Assembly: GCA_903837445.1 (NCBI GenBank)
Contig: CAILUR010000093.1
Span: 1-5,472 of the forward strand
From: an uncultured bacterium
GTDB lineage: Bacteria; Oederibacteriota; PGYV01; CAILUR01
Length of the DNA stretch: 5,472 nucleotides
Reading direction: 5' to 3'
Shown: one piece after another, positions 1 to 5,472 of the stretch
How the letters are laid out: each line of letters opens with the position of its first letter
How positions within the stretch are numbered: position 1 is the first letter of the stretch
The notes under the pieces: model-generated
What the model was told of the DNA's origin: nothing
What the model saw: the letters and a program-made list of their open reading frames with translations, nothing else
Databases searched by the model: none
Made by a program: the position numbers and the translations under genes

Positions 1-663
1 ATGCGGGCACGGTACCCCAGCGAAGAGGTGTTTGAAGAGGCCTTGCAAAAAGAGGGCATTTCATACGGCGATTTTCGGCTTAAAATAGAAACGCAGGTAA
101 AAGATTCCTTGGTCTATTCAAAAATAAAACAGAAAAAACAGCAAGAGTTTATTGGGAAGGCAGCTGTCTCAGACGAGGAAATAAAAAACTACTTTGAAAA
201 AAACAAAGATGATTTTAGAACTCAGGATGAAGTGAGTGTGTCCCAAATATATGCTGGAAAGGAAGGCGCTGATGCCGAAAAAATGAAAGTGCAGATAGAG
301 GCGGCTTACGCCAGACTCAAGACAGAAGGGTTTGCTTCAGTAATGAATAGTGTCAACGGAAAAAATGGTATGATAGGCGCGGATATCGGTTGGATAGATG
401 TTTCCAAAATGGACAAAAAAATTAAAGAGGGCATAAGAAAATTAAAAAAAGGCGGGTTTACGCCTGTGATTGAAACAGACGCAGGGTTTATTATTATAAA
501 ACTAAATGCTTCTAAAATAGGAAATGTCCTGGAGTTTTCAGCTGTGAGAGAAAAAGCCAGAATTAAATTGATAGAGGAGCGCATTGAGATAATGTGGGCG
601 GAGTGGATAGAGAAAATTAAAGCTGCCGCATATATTAAATATTTTGATGTGGAGGAAAAATAA
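1..663 (+). CDS. SurA/PpiC-like periplasmic peptidyl-prolyl isomerase, 5'-truncated
   Basis: The last 220 residues of a parvulin-type foldase/chaperone, which would isomerise Xaa-Pro bonds or hold unfolded exported proteins in the periplasm. Residues 1-75 look like the tail of a SurA N-terminal domain: an 'F...L..EGIS..DFR..I..Q' helix pattern, then 'VSDEEIKNYFEKN'. Residues about 78-168 form one parvulin domain, with 'VSVSQIY' opening it, 'GADIGW' at 126-131, 'GGFTPVIETDAGF' at 151-163 and closing 'IIIKL'. A charged helical tail follows (about 180-210), as in SurA/PrsA proteins. The ATG at base 1 is probably an internal Met, because no signal peptide or start of the SurA_N fold is present and the frame is open to the window edge. 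The stop lies one base before argC, so the two are likely cotranscribed. PrsA or PpiD are alternatives; a membrane or lipoprotein anchor would be upstream and cannot be seen. Confidence 0.85.
   Translation: MRARYPSEEVFEEALQKEGISYGDFRLKIETQVKDSLVYSKIKQKKQQEFIGKAAVSDEEIKNYFEKNKDDFRTQDEVSVSQIYAGKEGADAEKMKVQIEAAYARLKTEGFASVMNSVNGKNGMIGADIGWIDVSKMDKKIKEGIRKLKKGGFTPVIETDAGFIIIKLNASKIGNVLEFSAVREKARIKLIEERIEIMWAEWIEKIKAAAYIKYFDVEEK
651..655 (+). promoter_or_regulatory. Ribosome binding site of argC
   Basis: GGAGG sits inside the last codons of the upstream foldase gene, 9 bases before the ATG at 665. It decides the argC start: the earlier in-frame TTG (644) and ATG (647) overlap or precede this site and would add residues before the family's usual 'MIKVGIIGASG' beginning. 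Confidence 0.75.
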
Positions 664-664
664 A

Positions 665-1675
665 ATGATTAAAGTAGGTATCATAGGCGCTTCGGGCCTG
701 ACAGGGCGGGAACTGCTGAAAATATTTATTAAACATAAAAAAGTGCAACTGCTGTATGCCACTTCCAGGCAGTATTGCGGACATAGGGTGGATAAAGTTT
801 TCCCAGAGTTCAAAAATCGGATAGCGCTGGAGTTTATTTTGCCAGATCCAAAAGTAATCTACTCGGGAGTGGATGTGGTCTTTTTATGCCTGCCACATAC
901 TGAGTCTATGCCAGTGGTAAAAAAGTTTATGGCTAAGGGAATAAAGGTAATTGATTTGAGTGCTGACTACAGGATAAAAAATCCTAAAACTTTCAAAACC
1001 TGGTATGGCGTAGAACACACGGATAAAGATATGTTGAAAAAAGCTGTCTACGGCTTGTCTGAGATAAACCGAGACGAGATTGTCAAAGCCCGTCTCATAG
1101 CCAATCCAGGCTGTTATCCGACTTCTATTCTTTTAGGCATAGCACCGCTTATGGGGAAAATACAAATAGAAAGTATGATTGTGGATTCAAAAACAGGTAT
1201 TTCAGGCGCAGGCGCTAAACCCACGCACCTGAATATGTATGTCAATGTAAGCGAAAACATTATTCCATATAATGTAGGACGCAAACACAGGCATATAGGC
1301 GAGGTGGAGGATTTTGTGCACCACAAGTTTGGGGAAAAACTTAACTTTGTGTTCACTCCACAAATAGTGCCACTGGACAGGGGTATGCTTAGTGTTATTT
1401 ATATCCGTGTAAAGAAATGGCTTGACCCAGAAGCAGTAAAAAAAGCTTTCGTGAAATTTTATGAAGGGGAACCTTTTGTACGGATAGCAGATATGATAAG
1501 TGTTCACGATGTCCGAAACACAAATTATTGTGACATTGCCATAGGTGGCGTCAAAGAGAATAAGACACTAATAATAACCACCGCGATAGATAATTTGATA
1601 AAAGGCGCTTCCGGACAGGCAGTTCAAAATATGAATATTATGTTTAATGTGGATGAAAGGGAGGGGCTTGAGTGA
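665..1675 (+). CDS. argC: N-acetyl-gamma-glutamyl-phosphate reductase
   Basis: Catalyses NADPH-dependent reduction of N-acetylglutamyl 5-phosphate to the semialdehyde, the third step of arginine/ornithine synthesis, in the cytoplasm. The 336-residue product is near the usual length (about 345). The N-terminal Rossmann segment carries G8-A-S-G11-L-T-G14. 'FLCLPHTESM' (73-82) and 'VIDLSADYR' (95-103) are typical ArgC signatures. The catalytic cysteine is C150 in 'ANPGCYPTS', and the conserved histidine segment is 'GRKHRHIGE' (205-213), with H210 the probable acid/base residue. 'GISGAGAKP' (178-186) and the C-terminal 'NLIKGASGQAVQNMN' (310-324) complete the family pattern. All key residues are present and no frameshift is seen. 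The start at 665 fits the GGAGG site. The gene begins one base after the foldase stop and overlaps argJ by four bases, so expression is probably coupled on both sides. No ArgR box can be assessed, as the promoter must be upstream of the window. Confidence 0.97.
   Translation: MIKVGIIGASGLTGRELLKIFIKHKKVQLLYATSRQYCGHRVDKVFPEFKNRIALEFILPDPKVIYSGVDVVFLCLPHTESMPVVKKFMAKGIKVIDLSADYRIKNPKTFKTWYGVEHTDKDMLKKAVYGLSEINRDEIVKARLIANPGCYPTSILLGIAPLMGKIQIESMIVDSKTGISGAGAKPTHLNMYVNVSENIIPYNVGRKHRHIGEVEDFVHHKFGEKLNFVFTPQIVPLDRGMLSVIYIRVKKWLDPEAVKKAFVKFYEGEPFVRIADMISVHDVRNTNYCDIAIGGVKENKTLIITTAIDNLIKGASGQAVQNMNIMFNVDEREGLE
1660..1664 (+). promoter_or_regulatory. Ribosome binding site of argJ
   Basis: GGAGG within a purine-rich AAAGGGAGGGG run, 7 bases before the GTG at 1672. 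It supports the GTG start and the GTGA overlap with the argC stop, an arrangement expected to give translational coupling. Confidence 0.75.
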
Positions 1676-2856
1676 AAGCCGCTTATATACTTCCAAAAGG
1701 GTTTTTGAGCGCTGGCATTTATGGAGGACTTAAAAAATCAAAACACCTTGATATGGGCTTGATATATTCAGTAGCCCCTTGTGAAGTGGCAGCGTTTTAT
1801 ACGAAAAACAAGCTTCAAAGTGCACATATAATTTATGATAAAAATATTGATAAAGAAAAGATTCACGCGCTCTTTGCCAATAGTGGTAATGCCAATGCCT
1901 TGACTGGAATGCAGGGGATTTTGGATGCGGTGGAAATAACGCGGGCGGTGGAAGAGACACTTTGTTTGAAAAAAAATTCCACGCTCTTGGCCTCCACTGG
2001 TAAAATTGGAAAAAAAATGCCTATGGACAAAATTTTAAAAAATATTCCAGCACTTGTCCGTGGGTTATCCGAAAAGGATAAAAATTTTCCAGTGGCGATA
2101 ATGACTACAGACCTGACTGTAAAAGTAAAAACCCTTTCTTTAAAACTTGATGGAAAACCAGTAGTTATCACAGGAGTGGCTAAGGGCTCTGGTATGATTT
2201 CTCCCAATATGGCGACTATGCTGGCTTTTGTTATGACAGATGCCAACATAGATAAAACGCTTCTTTTTTCGGCGGCAAAAGAAGCCGTGGATCTCTCTTT
2301 TAATAGGGTAACGGTGGATGGCGATATGAGTCCAAATGACACGCTCTTCTTAATGGCAAACGGACTCGCAGGAAATAAAAAACTTTCAAAACAGGGAAAA
2401 GCATATACCGCTTTTAAACAAGCCATATTTAAAATATTCTATGCTTTAGCGGAAGATATGAATCGAGATGGGGAAGGCGCGACAAAGTTTGTAAAAATAA
2501 CAATTAAAAAAGCAGCCAGTGAAAAACAGGCGGCGGCAGTAGCCCGTTCTATAGCAAATTCTCCGCTTGTAAAAACATGTTTCTTCGGTGGGTCTTTAAA
2601 TCCTGGGAGAATTATAAGTGCCGCAGGGGCGTCACTGGAAGCCATAGATATAGAAAAACTGGAATTAAAAATCAATGGTGTGACAATCATTAAAGACGGC
2701 GAAATGGTAATGAAAAACGCTACTGCCACAGTAAAAGAAATGAAAACAAAAGATCTCGCCGTGGAATTGCTATTAAATACAGGCAAAGCAGAGTACTATT
2801 TGCTGACCACGGATCTTTCCGTGGACTATATAAAAATAAACGCGGACTATAATTAA
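1672..2856 (+). CDS. argJ: Glutamate N-acetyltransferase / ornithine acetyltransferase
   Basis: Transfers the acetyl group from N-acetylornithine to glutamate, closing the acetyl cycle of arginine synthesis; some members also use acetyl-CoA (bifunctional ArgJ). The 394-residue length is typical. ArgJ proteins self-cleave before a nucleophilic threonine: here 'PNMATMLAF' (178-186), with the expected cut between A181 and T182 giving alpha and beta chains. The probable oxyanion-hole segment is 'ASTGKIG' (107-113). Other family signatures are 'FANSGNANA' (68-76), 'TTDL' (145-148), 'VDGDMSPNDT' (215-224), 'DGEGATK' (266-272) and the C-terminal 'DLSVDYIKINADY'. One oddity: the segment normally reading 'DPNWGR' is 'SLNPGR' (308-313). 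GTG start, overlapping argC by four bases. Whether it is mono- or bifunctional cannot be decided from this sequence; presence of argA or argE in the genome would bear on it. Confidence 0.96.
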   Translation: MKAAYILPKGFLSAGIYGGLKKSKHLDMGLIYSVAPCEVAAFYTKNKLQSAHIIYDKNIDKEKIHALFANSGNANALTGMQGILDAVEITRAVEETLCLKKNSTLLASTGKIGKKMPMDKILKNIPALVRGLSEKDKNFPVAIMTTDLTVKVKTLSLKLDGKPVVITGVAKGSGMISPNMATMLAFVMTDANIDKTLLFSAAKEAVDLSFNRVTVDGDMSPNDTLFLMANGLAGNKKLSKQGKAYTAFKQAIFKIFYALAEDMNRDGEGATKFVKITIKKAASEKQAAAVARSIANSPLVKTCFFGGSLNPGRIISAAGASLEAIDIEKLELKINGVTIIKDGEMVMKNATATVKEMKTKDLAVELLLNTGKAEYYLLTTDLSVDYIKINADYN

Positions 2857-2863
2857 GTCATAA

Positions 2864-2882
2864 GGGGTTTAATTTTCACCCC
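2864..2882 (+). terminator. Weak hairpin after argJ
   Basis: GGGGT (2864-2868) can pair with ACCCC (2878-2882) around a nine-base loop, eight bases after the argJ stop. No T-run follows directly; only a T-rich stretch (2894-2905) lies further on. It may attenuate or stabilise the arg transcript end, but a true intrinsic terminator is doubtful. Confidence 0.25.
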
Positions 2883-2908
2883 CCGAAATACAGTTCTTAT
2901 TTTCTCCT

Positions 2909-2912
2909 GGAG
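2909..2912 (+). promoter_or_regulatory. Ribosome binding site of the secreted-protein gene
   Basis: GGAG, 6 bases before the ATG at 2919, supports that start, which also places a signal peptide exactly at the N-terminus. No convincing -35/-10 pair is visible in the 62-base gap after argJ. Confidence 0.6.
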
Positions 2913-2918
2913 CTAAAA

Positions 2919-4454
2919 ATGCGTGCAGTTAAATTTTCTCTCACAGTCATTATAGCTTTACTCGTTACGACTCCTTGCCTTTTTTCGATTTCAAATACTT
3001 TTATTGATGCCCGCGTGTCTACTTATAATGCGCATTTTGTAGTAGGGACAGGGGACGGCAGAAAATTGTTATATGGTTTTCCTAATAGCATTTGGAGTTC
3101 AAAAACAACAGTGCGTGCAGATTCCTTTAATTATATTTATGGAAATGATGGGACAGTTACCGAATTGCCACACGATGTGGGAAACACCATAAACCATTCT
3201 GCTTTTAGCGTTAATAATATGGATGTCAGACAGATCTTATCTATAGTAAATAATCAGCGCACAAATAGAAATCCTGACACTATTAAAATTCAGTATATTG
3301 TAAAAAACAATGACACAATAAATCACGACCTTGGGCTTCGCGTCCAATTGGACACCCAACTGGGGACAAATGATGAGTCGCCTATTATGGTTCAAAATTA
3401 CGGCAGAGTGTTAAACGATACGCAATGGGTGGGAGATCCTATGCCCGAGGCCTGGCAGACGCTGGATGATTACTATAACCCCCAGCTCAAGGCGGAAGGC
3501 GGGATTAACTATGGCACTGCGACTAAACCGGACAGATTGATAGTAGGGTTATGGGCGCGTATGGATGCGGTGGGAAATGAATGGACTTACACTCTAAATC
3601 CAGCGGCTATTACTGACACTGCGGTAGCGATATTTTGGGATCCAGTCACATATACTCCAGGGCAACAGCGAAGCTTTACCACTTATTACGGGCTTCCTGA
3701 TAGCTCGGGTGCGGAACTGGACCTCGTAAAAAGTGTGGACTTGGCGGGAGCCGAATACGGAAATACCTTGAGCTACACTCTTACCTATTCAAATACAGGG
3801 ACAGGTACACTAGGCGGTTGTTTTATTTGGGACACGCTTCCGTGGAACACTACCTTTTTGGATGCCTCTGCAGGTTATGTTTATGATTCTGTGCAACGGT
3901 TAATCTATTGGAATGTGGGTGACATAAGCACTCCAAATGTTCCTGAAAATAAATGGTTTCGCGTAATAATTAATATGTATCAAGGGACAGAAGTTCGCAA
4001 TCAGGCGCAAACACAATACACTGACAGCTATTGGAATGATTTGGAAGTGCGAAACTCTAATGAAGTGATAACCATAATAACTCAAACCCCGACGGCTTCT
4101 CCCACGGTAACTTTTACACAAACAATAACGGTTACCTTGACAGCGACACCAACTCCAATTCCTTTTGAGTTTGAACACAAAGGGCCGTTTCCAAACCCTG
4201 CCATAGATAAAGCGAATGTCGGTTTTTGGCTTTCAAAAAATGCAGAAGTGGATCTCATAATATACACGGTCTCGGGGGAAGTGGTAAATAAAATCTCTGG
4301 AAATTTTACGCGAGGCAATAATGTAATCCCGTGGGAATGTAAAAATGAGGCAGGGAACAAGGTAGCTGCGGGAGTTTATATATATAGTATTGAAGCGGTC
4401 ACGGAGAGTAAAGAAAGGAAAAGATTTTTTGGAAAAATAGGCGTTATTAAGTAA
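2919..4454 (+). CDS. Secreted multidomain protein with DUF11-like and FlgD-like Ig domains
   Basis: Function not recognised; a 511-residue exported, beta-rich protein. Residues 1-23 are a Sec signal peptide (basic 'MRAVK', hydrophobic core 8-16, likely cut near 'LFS-IS'). No lipobox precedes C20. Residues about 28-262 are a beta-sandwich-like domain with 'RVQLDTQLGTNDE' (141-153), 'WQTLDDYYNPQL' (179-190) and 'DTAVAIFWDP..YTPGQ....TTYYGL'. This pattern resembles an N-terminal module seen with DUF11 proteins in other bacteria (from memory, not searched). Residues about 264-385 look like a DUF11/conserved-repeat module: 'LVKSVDLAGAEYGNTLSYTL' then 'YSNTGTGTL', 'DTLPWNTTFL' and 'IYWNVGDI'. Residues 388-415 are a Thr/Pro linker. 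Residues about 420-495 match a FlgD-type Ig domain ('GPFPNPA', 'VDLIIYTVSGEVV', 'NNVIPWECKNEAGNKVAAGVYIYSI'), also related in look to C-terminal sorting domains. A surface or cell-envelope role is inferred. It has no evident functional link with argCJ. Confidence 0.8.
   Translation: MRAVKFSLTVIIALLVTTPCLFSISNTFIDARVSTYNAHFVVGTGDGRKLLYGFPNSIWSSKTTVRADSFNYIYGNDGTVTELPHDVGNTINHSAFSVNNMDVRQILSIVNNQRTNRNPDTIKIQYIVKNNDTINHDLGLRVQLDTQLGTNDESPIMVQNYGRVLNDTQWVGDPMPEAWQTLDDYYNPQLKAEGGINYGTATKPDRLIVGLWARMDAVGNEWTYTLNPAAITDTAVAIFWDPVTYTPGQQRSFTTYYGLPDSSGAELDLVKSVDLAGAEYGNTLSYTLTYSNTGTGTLGGCFIWDTLPWNTTFLDASAGYVYDSVQRLIYWNVGDISTPNVPENKWFRVIINMYQGTEVRNQAQTQYTDSYWNDLEVRNSNEVITIITQTPTASPTVTFTQTITVTLTATPTPIPFEFEHKGPFPNPAIDKANVGFWLSKNAEVDLIIYTVSGEVVNKISGNFTRGNNVIPWECKNEAGNKVAAGVYIYSIEAVTESKERKRFFGKIGVIK
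4080..4154 (+). repeat. Alternating-threonine linker coding segment
   Basis: Within the secreted protein, residues 388-412 carry Thr at every second position except one Ser (12 Thr plus S394 in 13 even positions), interspersed with Q, P, A, V, F, I and L. All four Thr codons are used, so this is a protein-level pattern rather than a recent DNA repeat expansion. It separates the DUF11-like module from the FlgD-like domain. Confidence 0.7.
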
Positions 4455-4504
4455 AATCTTTGTGTACTAAAATACTGGCAAAAAATGACGCTTTAAGTCA
4501 AAAA

Positions 4505-4533
4505 CTGACAGGGTCCTGTTTAACTTCTCTAAA
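4505..4533 (+). promoter_or_regulatory. Weak sigma-70-like promoter candidate
   Basis: CTGACA (4505-4510) and TCTAAA (4528-4533) are 17 bases apart, with 5/6 and 4/6 matches to the -35 and -10 consensus. In an AT-rich gap such a pair arises easily by chance, so this is a secondary candidate for helicase transcription. Confidence 0.2.
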
Positions 4534-4558
4534 ACACCTTATTGTGGTATAAATATTT

Positions 4559-4574
4559 TGGCACGATAAGTGCT
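4559..4574 (+). promoter_or_regulatory. Putative sigma-54 (RpoN) promoter of the helicase gene
   Basis: The sequence TGGCACG-ATAA-GTGCT matches the sigma-54 consensus TGGCACG-N4-TTGCW in all but one fixed position. The invariant GG (4560-4561) and GC (4572-4573) have the required 10-base spacing. Taking these as -25/-24 and -13/-12, transcription would start near 4585, leaving about 36 bases of leader before the ATG at 4622. The site is intergenic and correctly oriented. A sigma-70-type alternative overlaps it (TTGGCA 4558-4563, 17 bases, TATTTA 4581-4586) and fits less well. Whether the organism has rpoN cannot be seen here. Confidence 0.5.
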
Positions 4575-4610
4575 TTATAGTATTTAGCTTGGGTGTCAAA
4601 ATTGTATTTA

Positions 4611-4616
4611 AGAAGG
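4611..4616 (+). promoter_or_regulatory. Ribosome binding site of the helicase gene
   Basis: AGAAGG, 5 bases before the ATG at 4622. It fixes the start, and so shows that the lysine-rich N-terminal tail is translated; the next in-frame Met is residue 107, beyond the Walker A motif. Confidence 0.65.
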
Positions 4617-4621
4617 TATTT

Positions 4622-5472
4622 ATGAAACGCGCAAAAAAAATAGTAAAACCGGTCAAAGCAAAAAAACTTCGAAAAAAACCAGTGGCTTCTGCCGCAGGGC
4701 TTTTTGACGGGTTACCGCTTGAAAATATAAAAAAAGTGGAAACAGCAAAACTTCCACGCAAAGATGCCTCACAGGAAGAAGCCATAAAACATGTAAACGG
4801 ACCTTTACTTGTGGTGGCTGGGGCAGGCACGGGAAAAACGCGAGTCATAACCGAAAGAATAGCACACCTGATAAATTCAAAACTGGCAAAACCTGAGCAG
4901 ATTCTGGCTTTAACTTTTTCTGAAAAAGCAGCGGCAGAAATGGAAAAACGCGTGGATATGCTTGTGCCTTATGGCTTTGTGGACACGCAGATATCTACCT
5001 TTCACTCTTTTGGGCATAGTGTCATAGAAGAAAACTTTGCGGCACTAAAAATTTCTCCCGACTGGAAAATTTTAAAAACTCCAGATGCGGTGATATTTAT
5101 AATTCAGAATTTTGACAGGTTTAAGCTTGATCTTTACCGGCCTCTATCCAATCCTGCGCAATATGTCTCAAAGTTTATAGGACTTATTTCAAAACTCAAA
5201 GACAATCTCATTACCCCAGAAATGTATGCCCTGCATACGGCTGAGTTAAAAACAAAGATAAGTTCCGAGGAAGAGCAAGAAGTGTGGGAGGCGCACGAAG
5301 AACTGTCTCTATTTTATAAAACTTATGAAGACCTAAAAACCGAAAAAAACTTTATGGACTTTGGGGACTTGATTTATGTGCCGTATTATTTTTTCAAAAC
5401 ACATAAAGCGGCTCTAAAAAAATATACCGACAGATATTCACAAATTTTGATAGATGAGTTTCAGGACACCAA
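4622..5472 (+). CDS. UvrD/Rep-type superfamily 1 DNA helicase, 3'-truncated
   Basis: The first 283 residues of an ATP-dependent 3'-5' DNA helicase of the UvrD/PcrA/Rep/RecB group, acting in DNA repair or recombination; the frame is open to the window end. Motifs in order: Q motif glutamine Q51 ('ASQEEAI'); Walker A 'AGAGTGKT' (66-73, K72 binding phosphate); motif Ia 'LALTFSEKAAAEM' (95-107); motif Ib 'ISTFHSFG' (124-131); 'MDFGDL' (245-250); and Walker B/motif II 'LIDEFQDT' (276-283, D278-E279 catalytic). Wording such as 'VPYGFVDTQISTFHSFG' and 'LYRPLSNPAQY' is closer to long UvrD-like helicases (AdnB-like, Chloroflexi/Actinobacteria type), which often end in a PD-(D/E)XK nuclease domain, than to E. 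coli UvrD. A nuclease domain here is inference, since motifs III-VI and the C-terminus are outside. An extra N-terminal tail of about 40 residues has 11 Lys/Arg in its first 20. A putative sigma-54 promoter lies upstream. Confidence 0.93.
   Translation, partial: MKRAKKIVKPVKAKKLRKKPVASAAGLFDGLPLENIKKVETAKLPRKDASQEEAIKHVNGPLLVVAGAGTGKTRVITERIAHLINSKLAKPEQILALTFSEKAAAEMEKRVDMLVPYGFVDTQISTFHSFGHSVIEENFAALKISPDWKILKTPDAVIFIIQNFDRFKLDLYRPLSNPAQYVSKFIGLISKLKDNLITPEMYALHTAELKTKISSEEEQEVWEAHEELSLFYKTYEDLKTEKNFMDFGDLIYVPYYFFKTHKAALKKYTDRYSQILIDEFQDT

Noticed and set aside
644..664. Earlier TTG/ATG starts for argC, adding seven residues
   Set aside because: They would overlap the foldase gene, precede or cover the GGAGG site, and add residues before the conserved Rossmann-fold beginning; the ATG at 665 is better spaced.
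1863..2426. Long reverse-strand open frame (187 codons) opposite argJ
   Set aside because: It lies wholly antisense to a clear argJ, has no recognisable domain and the composition expected of a shadow frame.
2904..2912. CTCCTGGAG palindrome over the ribosome binding site as a regulatory hairpin
   Set aside because: A one-base loop cannot form; the symmetry is explained by the GGAG site and chance. Operator function has no support.
2964..2978. Lipoprotein signal at C20 of the secreted protein
   Set aside because: The residues before the cysteine are V-T-T-P, not a lipobox (L-[AS]-[GA]-C); a standard signal peptidase I site near residue 23 fits better.
3513..3527. TGGCAC match inside the secreted-protein gene as a second sigma-54 promoter
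   Set aside because: It is within coding sequence and lacks the GC element at the required 10-base spacing after GG.
4507..4520. Hairpin ACAG-ggtc-CTGT as terminator for the secreted-protein gene
   Set aside because: The stem is only four to five pairs, partly wobble, and is not followed by a T-run.
4498..4848. Reverse-strand open frame across the helicase start and the upstream gap
   Set aside because: It is antisense to the Walker A region of a well-supported helicase, shows no family pattern, and would cross the candidate promoter.

Overview
The window reads as ordinary bacterial chromosome, moderately AT-rich, with all five recognisable genes on the + strand and little space between them. 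Two proteins suggest a Gram-negative-type (diderm) cell: a SurA/PpiC-like periplasmic foldase, and a secreted protein with a DUF11-like module, a Thr/Pro linker and a FlgD-like C-terminal domain. That last architecture, with the 'TPT'-type linker, is common in poorly cultured candidate phyla (for example Goldbacteria-like or Firestonebacteria-like genomes). The placement is an impression from protein style, not a demonstrated affiliation.

Layout: (1) 1-663 is the 3' part of a SurA/parvulin-type peptidyl-prolyl isomerase gene that begins before the window. (2) 665-1675 is argC, starting one base after the previous stop. (3) 1672-2856 is argJ, overlapping the argC stop in a GTGA junction. ArgC and ArgJ are consecutive players in the acetylated (cyclic) route to ornithine and arginine. 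ArgC reduces N-acetylglutamyl phosphate, and ArgJ moves the acetyl group from N-acetylornithine to glutamate. argB, argD and argF are not in the window. (4) 2919-4454 encodes a secreted multidomain protein of unknown function. (5) 4622 to the window end is the 5' part of a UvrD/Rep-type superfamily 1 helicase with motifs Q, I, Ia, Ib and II, preceded by a lysine-rich N-terminal tail.

The first three genes look like one transcript, since no room for a promoter exists between them. The secreted-protein gene follows argJ by 62 bases and could be read through or separate. The 167-base gap before the helicase gene is the main regulatory space. It contains a close match to a sigma-54 (RpoN) promoter, TGGCACG-N4-GTGCT, with the exact GG-N10-GC spacing, about 36 bases upstream of the helicase start codon's transcript start. 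A degenerate copy of the same motif and a cluster of TGAC half-sites lie upstream of it.

I see no RNA genes, CRISPR array, insertion sequence or clear novel multi-gene system. The points most worth following are the putative sigma-54 promoter in front of a DNA-repair-type helicase, the altered DPNWGR-equivalent motif in ArgJ, and the strictly alternating threonine linker of the secreted protein.
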